64,000 nucleotides of DNA, taken from the NCBI RefSeq assembly GCF_932294415.1, contig NC_065542.1:45101942-45165941 (forward strand), read 5' to 3'. Below, one piece after another: positions 57,173-64,000 of the stretch. Within the stretch, counting starts at the first letter, position 1, and each line of letters begins with the position of its first letter. The position numbers and the translations under genes are program-made. This DNA comes from Quercus robur (lineage: Eukaryota; Streptophyta; Magnoliopsida; Fagales; Fagaceae). Under the pieces are notes generated by a model that saw only the letters and a list, made by a program, of their open reading frames with translations, was not told the DNA's origin and made no database searches.

Positions 57173-60100
57173 AAATTAAAGGCTCAGTTAAATACCTGAC
57201 AGGAACCTTGCGCTCCTTATATACAACATATATAGAATCTAATCGTTGATTTTGAAACACACTTTAGCAAAATAAGTCACTTTTATTAACATTGGCTTCA
57301 AGACTCGATAGGAAATGAAACTCATCCCAACACCTTTTTAGTGATCCTCATTGTCTTCAAAATTATTTTTTTAAATAAATTTTCCAAAAACACGCTTAAT
57401 TGTGGAATTCTGATGGGATTCAGTGACCTCATTGTCTTCAAATCATTGGCAACAAATAGCATTTCATCAGCAAAAGATGAGATAGCCTCACTTTAAAGCA
57501 TCTAGGATGGGGTTGGAACCCTTGATCACTAATAGCAGCTTTATGCATGGACATAGAGAAAAGCTTTATGAGGTGAGTGAGGATCCCCTTACCTTAAAAT
57601 GCTTCCTATGAAAATGACCCTCATGGTTCCTGTTGGAAGCCACAGAAAATTTGGGGGTAATAATGAATACTTGACTTTGACCCAGGCTGCAATCTGATCT
57701 GGCACTCCAACAGCAGCAAGACAGCAGCGAACAAACTCCCAATTTATGGAATCATTGGCCTTTATGTGGTAATGTTTGATACTGCATGTGACTATAGCAG
57801 AATCTTTGTTATAATTCTTCACTATTTCCTAAGCTAGAAGAATAATTGCCTGATACTATTGCAATATTTGATGGATCATATCTGGATGCGTTTGATATCC
57901 ATGGAAGCCTCTTAGATGCTCTCACCGGAAGCCTCTTAGATGTTCTCACCGTCAAATATTTGGTCATACTCTAAGTGCTTACTAGAAAAAAGAAAACACC
58001 ATATATTTGGAGAATCCTTTCTATTAAAAGAAAACATCATATGTATTATCCTGTGCTCAATTACAGTTCGATGAAGGGATTTTTTTTTTTTTTTTGGCAG
58101 GGTTCTTTTATTGTTACCTAACATTTTTGTGGTTTGGTTGGTTTGCAGGAAAATGGTAACCAGTATGTCAAGATGGGTAAAAAACATTACTCTGATGCTA
58201 TTGATTGTTACACAAGGGCGATTAATCAGAAGGTTTTAAGCGACTCTGAACAGTCAATTCTCTTCTCAAATAGAGCCCATGTGAATTTGCTGCTAGGAAA
58301 TTACAGACGCGCTCTAATGGATGCTGAGGAGGCAATTAAGCTTTGCCCGACAAATGTCAAGGTGGTAATTTTTATTTTTGTTTACTCTGCTAAGATGCTT
58401 TTTGTCTAAATTGGCAGGGATTTTAGCTTTGTCTTGGTTCTTTTGTTTTGATGATGTATGAATTTTGATCAGGCACTCTACCGAGCTGCCAAAGCATCTT
58501 TGTCATTGAACTTGTTGGTTGAAGTGAAATCATTTTGTGAAAAAGGACTTGAACATGATCCAAACAACAAAGAACTAAAGAAGCTTGCAGAGGAGATTGA
58601 TTTACGGAGGTTAGAACATGAACAGCGTGAGGCTCAAGTTTCCAGGGCTGTTACTGGGGCTAAGGTTTGACAACTGCTCTATTCAAAACATATCTTGTTT
58701 AATACCTTGAGGCTCATACTCCCCTCTTCCCCTCCTGAAACATTGCAGGATCTTGTTTCCGCGATTGAAGATAGAGGATTGAAGATTGGGAAGGCTATGT
58801 TCCAAGAACTTACTGGATTAAGAAAGCCAACATTAGATAATAATAATATTCTTCACTGGCCAGTTCTTCTTCTGTATGCGGAGGTTATGTCCAGTGACTT
58901 TATTGAGGACTTCTGTGAGACCGACATGTTTTCAGCTCATCTTGACATGATATCCTTTTCAGTAGAGTGCTTTATATACATTCCTTTTTGGGTTTTTTTT
59001 TTTTTTTCCTTTGGGGGTGGGGGCCCTGGGAAGAGAATCTACTTTTAGAAAAGTTGCAGTTATGAATTTTGTATATGATATTTTATGTGCTTTCTGTGAT
59101 CTCCTTAGCTTTCAAACATGTTTTCAGATACTTGTCCACCTTTGCCTTGGGACAAAGAGAACAATTACACCCGTGAATCTATTGAGTTATACTACGAGGT
59201 AAGCACTTGTATATGATTCTTATTTCGGTGACTACTATTGCCTTTTCAACATTTTAGTAATTAGAGTTTCCTTTTTTTTTATTTTTATAAAATTTTTACA
59301 AAAAGATGTCAAAGTATTGTGTGACATTGAACACATTAAACAAGTTCCCTTTATGTCTGGTTTTGTCATATCGTATATGTTTCTCTAATTCCTTGGCTAA
59401 GTCAAACATAATTAACAATTTGTTCGACCATAGTAGCTAATTGATAATAATTATAAGAATCTCAACTTGTCAAATAAAGTGTTTTATGGCATAATATCTT
59501 TTGAAGTTTCTGTTGAATGTTGGGTTGAGATCAATGTATTAGCATGGACTTAGGTAGGTGTTTGGCATGACTATTTAGATGTTAGATTTGTCTATGTCCT
59601 TAATTTGTTAATGACCTCTAGTTCAAAGGACATTTCCTTCCATCATAAGAACAAGTTGGAGGGGCATGTCATAAGTTCAAGACCCACCATTATTCCCCCT
59701 CTCTAAAATAGCAGAAGTTTTATTAATGGAAGTGCACTTCCGTTAACTTTATTGTCTCATTGGGCTAGCTAACTTTGATCTTTGGCCTCACATGGGCTAC
59801 TCAAAATGGCTAACTTTGATCTTTAGCCTAATATAAGCCACTCAAACAAAAGTGAATCACATGTCTCACTTTATGTCCTCTTCAGCCTTTTTTTAAAATT
59901 TATTTTTCTTTTTCCTTTTTTGGTAATTTATTTTGTTGCAGCTTATGCTGCATTACGCAAAACAAAAAGTTCTTCAGCTGCAGTATTGTGACAAAACCCT
60001 TTATGAAACGACCAAATAGTTTTGAGAAATATGAAAAGAAAAATAAAAAGAATAAAAAACATCATAGGCATTCAGTCACTTGGAGTAAGCTATTTTAAGT

Positions 60101-62613
60101 AGCTCATGTAAGGCCAAAGATCAAAATTAGCCAGCCTGGGGAGGCAATCATGTTACACCCAAAATGTCACATTTATGAGGTTTCTGTTACTTTAAAGAAG
60201 AAGAAGAAGAAATGGAGCATATTCATGGGACACAAAATTTTGATTCCTAGCATTGGCATGCATGAATAAAGGCATATATGCATACATGCACCCACAAGCT
60301 GTAGGTATTTGAAACTTTTGGCTTCTTTGTAGCTACACCAATGGAAATGCAATTCCTGTAGTTTTGTTTTATACTTCCTTGATTCTTAGGGACTCAGTGA
60401 TTGATTTATGCTACCTATATGTCTACAAATGTGTGTTTTTTTCTTTTTATAGGGTTTTCTTTTATTTTTTTGGGAGAGAGAAGGGGGGGGGGGGGGGGGG
60501 GGAAGGTGGTTAAATTAGTGAGTTTTATATGCTTTCTGGGACCAATGAACTCCATTGATAATTTAGATTTGGCCAACTAAGTGGCTAAGTTATAATGTAA
60601 TACAGATTAATAGGTCTGGATAAAATAGCCTAGGAAGCACAGACACTTCATTTAGGGTAACGTACCGGTGTTGCACCAACCATTTCATGTTATAATTTTT
60701 TCATAAATTGCTCGTGTCACCGTGTCGTGCCCATACCTGTGTCCATATCCATGCTTCCTAGAAAATAGCCAATCTGAATTTGCACTGCTACATTAACGTT
60801 TATGTTAGTGTACATTACAGTTTTTTTAAAACAATATTAGTGTCATTAAACTTCTTAGGCCATTTACAGTGCTGCACACGATATTATGCTACAGGAAATT
60901 GTCATAATAATTCATAGGAGATTACTGATCCTAAGTTCTCATAATCATCCTTCTGTCCATCGCAATTCTCTTGGATATTTTTACGTAGAAATCCTTCAAG
61001 AAATAATTATCTGATCTAGAAATTGCCACCATTGTTATATCTCGTTTCTAATTGCTTAGTTCTTGATTTATCAGGCTGGTTCTGGAGTCTGTCTATCAAA
61101 GTCAAAACTTCTTCGTTATCTCCTAGAGGGAACTGCCGCTTCTCATGTAGAAAGCATTGATGTAGATGAGAAGGATGCAACTGAGGGTTTGAATCTTGGA
61201 ATCTCTGCAGGTAGGATGTTTTGTAATCTCCCTTACCCCACTTTCAATGTCAACTGATGTCTTTTTCCTAGTCAGTGGTTTGGTGATCATGTTTTAAACA
61301 TGTTGTTTTATGTTGGAGTCTGTTGGACTCTGAAATTAGAGAAACCTGGTGAGCATGTCTTTTGTTTTTAAGTATATATGGAGCTATTTTGTTGGTGGCC
61401 TTTGATCATGAATGAAGTAGCTTCATCCTTTTTAAGCAGCCATAGATACAGCAACTAATGAGTAATGATTCACCTATCAAAAAACAAACTTCTTGTGGCC
61501 TACTAAGATTGAGGTCTTGCAGCTGATATTATAAATTAGAATGTCATATTAAGTTGTTACTTGGAAGTCTGATGACAATATATTAAAAATCACTTGTGTA
61601 AGTTAATCCGATCATTGTTGACTTCAGAAATACATGAATAACTTATCCAATTATATTACTGGATTTGTTTTCTTTCTATTTTCTTTTCCTTTTTAGCAAA
61701 TTCATTCAAGAGGTGGTGTTTTAAATCGATGGTCTGGTAGAGTACATCATTTGATTTGTGTAAAGATTTCATGTCTCTTTATAACAGCAAAATAATGATA
61801 TCCATAAAAAAAAAGCTCAATCATCTATATTGTACATAGATTTGTTCTGACATCTGATTGTGTGGGGCACTTTTTGTTCATACTACTTTTTAGGGTGTCC
61901 TGAAGCTATACATGACCATGCAGCCACGTGTCTGTGATACATATTTCCATTATCTATTGACAGCAGATGTGCTAATGCTCATTAACTCATGTGAGCTCCA
62001 GACCATTTCAAGACTGATTTTGTCTTTTGGTCATTTGCTTAAACTGAGCTTGAGCCCCTGATGCCATTGTCACTTAACTATTATCATAAGGAAGCAAGAA
62101 ATGCTAGATAATGTATGGAACTAAGTTCACCGACACTTTGATGCTTAGACCTGATACTCTATATACATTTTATATTTTATTGCCAAGCATGTCAGCACTT
62201 TTAGTACATATATTCTAGATGCTTATGTTCCCTCTTTGTTATTTTCTTAACGCCCCAATGTGGTTACTCTGTGGATAACACATGCATATCAATGTGAACT
62301 TTATACTCAATGTTCCACAGGCGAAGGCTCAAAATGGGTAAAAGTAGGCGAGAAAAGAACACTTCACGACGTCCTGAAAGAACCAAACTTTATTATTCCT
62401 GGGATCCCAGGTATGTCTTCACTAATGGTTTCAACCAAATTAAATGTGATTCTGACGTTTAATTTCCTTTTCCTTTACATTGAAAGGAATTCCGTTTGGT
62501 TTCTTTAGTAATCTTGTTTTCTCACTTTATATGATGCAGTCTTTTATGTTGTTTCAAAACGCTCCAGCTTCTATAAAGAATTCAAAGCAGGGAAGTGGGT
62601 TCCTCCACCTTAA
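54784..62613 (+). CDS. TTC4/CNS1-type TPR co-chaperone, 363 aa
   Basis: Exons 54784-54888, 58149-58361, 58473-58664, 58749-58949, 59118-59198, 61075-61210, 62321-62410 and 62540-62613 sum to 1092 nt with intact frame. The TPR domain covers residues about 30-150 (ENGNQYVKMGKKHYSDAIDC, ILFSNRAHVNLLLGNYRRAL), with the Lys/Asn positions of a carboxylate clamp that binds Hsp70/Hsp90 tails. The C-terminal 'wheel' domain includes LPWDKENNYTRESIELYYE and IPVFYVVSKRSSFYKEFKAG. Family members (yeast Cns1, human TTC4) link Hsp90/Hsp70 to client folding and translation factors in the cytosol. Length is typical. Intron 4 is AT-AC; the others are GT-AG. Confidence 0.93.
54919..54941. repeat. GT microsatellite
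   Basis: About 11 GT units just inside TTC4 intron 1, preceded by CT and AT runs. Confidence 0.9.
56600..57840 (-). pseudogene. Antisense LINE relic in TTC4 intron 1
   Basis: On the minus strand, 57822-57590 reads an RT segment (NDSINWEFVRCCLAAVGVPDQ) and about 57490-57420 continues with an RT catalytic-region-like stretch. 57066-56872 and downstream read a zf-RVT-like region (DSVKWLLSSSRQYT). Heavily decayed. It explains much of the 3.26-kb intron. Confidence 0.65.
58950..59117 (+). other. U12-type AT-AC intron (TTC4 intron 4)
   Basis: The 168-nt intron starts ATATCCTTT, the canonical U12 5' splice site, and ends AAAC. CTCCTTAGC with a branch A at 59107 lies 10 nt before the AC end, the spacing typical of the minor spliceosome. 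This split restores HLDM|MFSD in phase 0, which the family pattern expects; no GT-AG alternative nearby keeps the frame. Confidence 0.85.
59199..61074 (+). other. TTC4 intron 5 (1.9 kb)
   Basis: GT-AG intron. It contains a G20 homopolymer (60483-60502), a MITE at 60629-60761, and two inverted 40-60 bp pieces around 59755-59850 and 60060-60140 (GGGCTAGCTAACTTTGATCTTTGG against CCAAAGATCAAAATTAGCC). Confidence 0.7.
60629..60761. mobile_element. Short MITE in TTC4 intron 5
   Basis: Starts CCTAGGAAGCACAGAC and ends CATGCTTCCTAG. AAAATAG appears on both sides. Same family as 48273-48408. Confidence 0.65.
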
Positions 62614-63170
62614 GTAATTAATTAGGACAGTGAGTAGCATATTTTTTTTTTGAAGTGACAGTGAGTAGCATTGAAGGTTGGCGATTTTGTAGATGCGCCA
62701 AAGCAAGCAAGCAATCTTCATAGTAGGACTTGGATATGAATTATGTTGCTATATATGTCACCACCCAGTTAAAGAAATGGTGTTAACACTTCGGAGGTCT
62801 ATGCTGTTGCCATCATCATCATTGAAGACAAAGGCTTTGTAATTTTCCTAACGTGTCATTAACTTAGGTAATTTCACTTTTATAATGCTTGTACTAGAGA
62901 GTAGAGATTTGTAAAAAATAAAATAAAGGTTAAATTTTGTTGCACACATCTAGACGCACAACTTTGGAAATTGTGTGTTCAAAATACGATTTAAGTATAA
63001 TTTTGAAAACATGATTTTACCATTTCAAAATTTCAAAATGGCACACGTGCTCCGTACATTGTCGGTAATGATTAGTGCTCTAAAATAAATAGAGCTGAAG
63101 TTATTTTTTATTCAATTGCCAAGGATTTGTTATAATGTGACAAATGGTTAAATTTTCAGTAATCATTAAT
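62614..63170. other. TTC4 3' region and flank
   Basis: Holds the probable 3' UTR; AATAAAATAAAGG at about 62917 could serve as a poly-A signal. No other gene seen. Confidence 0.5.
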
Positions 63171-63942
63171 TAATGTGGCATTTGGTACGGGAAATCCACA
63201 TTACTCCCAATATCTAGATTACTGGGAATGTGATGCCTTGCAGATGCCTAGGAATTTAACTATTCCTATGTTTAGTTTAATTAGGAATCTAATAAGATTC
63301 TTAGGAATGTGAGATTATAATGTTTGGTTTATTCATATTAATCTTAATTGAATTATTTATTTTTCCAATTCTATCCTTAAATTTGTAAATTCAATATAAG
63401 TCTTTAAAAAAAAAAATCTTCCTCTAAATAAAAAAAAAAATATATAAACTATAAATTATGACAAATTCATTTAAACTATAGTCTAACATTTCATTTTTTT
63501 TTTTTCATACGTGAAACCTAAATAAAACTTTGTTAATGAATATATCAATAGAGTTGTCTTTAAAACTTTGTTAATGAATATATCAATAGAGTTGTCTATC
63601 CTATTTATGTTGTTTTGGTGGGAAAAGATAATGTTGTTTAGGTGGGAAGAGATAAAGACAGGAAAATATATTACTGATTTGTTTTATATTTTATCTCAAT
63701 TGCTTAAATGATAAGAAAAAAGTGTTAAAATTGTCAATTTATTAAAAATACAATTTCCTTTGAGTTTGGGAATCTAGATATCCTCATGTTTTAAAGGAAA
63801 TTCACATTCCTACTGAAATGGGGTTAAAGAGGGGAATTTAGATTCCCTGGCCTCTGATTCCCCAGTGTGATTTGCAATCAAATATGAGAATCTTTAAACA
63901 TTCCGAGGAATCCTAAAACATTACCCTGTATCAAACACTACA
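63171..63942. mobile_element. Possible Harbinger-like non-autonomous element
   Basis: Left GGCATTTGGTACGGGAAATC and right ATTACCCTGTATCAAACACT are rough inverted termini, and subterminal GGAATNNNATTCC-type motifs abound. A 36-bp direct repeat (AAACTTTGTTAATGAATATA...) lies at 63526 and 63563. No transposase; the boundary is uncertain. Confidence 0.4.
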
Positions 63943-64000
63943 TAAGATAATTTATGTAAAGTTTTATTATCTAAGTTTCAAGAAAATTAAAATTCTACTA

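Noticed and set aside
57589..57822. Possible gene inside TTC4 intron 1
   Set aside because: Reads as a decayed LINE RT segment on the minus strand, not a host gene.
58950..59117. GT-AG alternative for TTC4 intron 4 using GTAGAG at about 58962 and the TTTTCAG acceptor
   Set aside because: It gives the wrong downstream frame and loses the conserved residues; the AT-AC reading fits phase and branch site.
1..64000. tRNA, rRNA or organelle insertions
   Set aside because: I saw no cloverleaf with conserved tRNA arms and no rRNA or organelle gene sequence; a tRNAscan or organelle search could still find short ones.

Overview
The window is nuclear DNA from a flowering plant, most likely a woody eudicot. 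The evidence is GT-AG introns in plant-type genes, AT-rich intergenic DNA and dense plant transposon families (Ty3/gypsy TAT lineage, RNase H-bearing LINEs, hAT, Mutator and Tourist MITEs). The repeat style suggests Fagaceae, but that is only an impression. Three host genes are supported, all on the + strand and all split by introns: a lysine/proline-rich cell-wall protein (37139-38107, 2 exons), a RIN13-like (RPM1-interacting protein 13) gene (47210-50735, 3 exons) and a TTC4/CNS1-type TPR co-chaperone (54784-62613, 8 exons). I placed every splice junction by reading frame; all three assemble to whole codons. TTC4 intron 4 reads as a U12-type AT-AC intron.

Layout. 1-8900: gene-poor DNA with a 202-bp tandem duplication, a nest of inverted repeats built on hAT-type MITEs (about 1.9-5.2 kb), a probable LTR fragment and an unidentified coding-like fragment. 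8920-19488: one complete Ty3/gypsy TAT-lineage retrotransposon with 453-bp LTRs (one difference seen), 5-bp target duplication, gag and pol in one frame split by a single UGA, a 73-bp tandem array, and an antisense gene with its own TATA box and four introns. 19.5-26.6 kb: intergenic DNA with a 918-bp hAT-like element, a long foldback ending in a Helitron-like terminus, a LINE 3' end and a 148-bp tandem repeat. 26.6-35.3 kb: a hAT relic, then a decayed duplicate of the RIN13 5' half, broken by a rearranged LINE. 35.4-42 kb: a Mutator-type MITE beside its own empty site, the proline-rich gene, and a 638-bp Mutator-like foldback with internal 21-bp repeats. 42.8-50.7 kb: the intact RIN13 locus with MITEs upstream and in intron 1. 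50.7-64 kb: LINE and MITE relics and the TTC4 gene, whose 3.3-kb first intron holds an antisense LINE relic.

The three host genes look functionally unrelated. The strongest candidates for something new are in the TAT element (leaky-type stop, intron-containing antisense gene, dyad-rich array), the repeated partial copies of the RIN13 locus, and the 21-bp-periodic foldback. Identities rest on motif recognition by eye; no searches were run.
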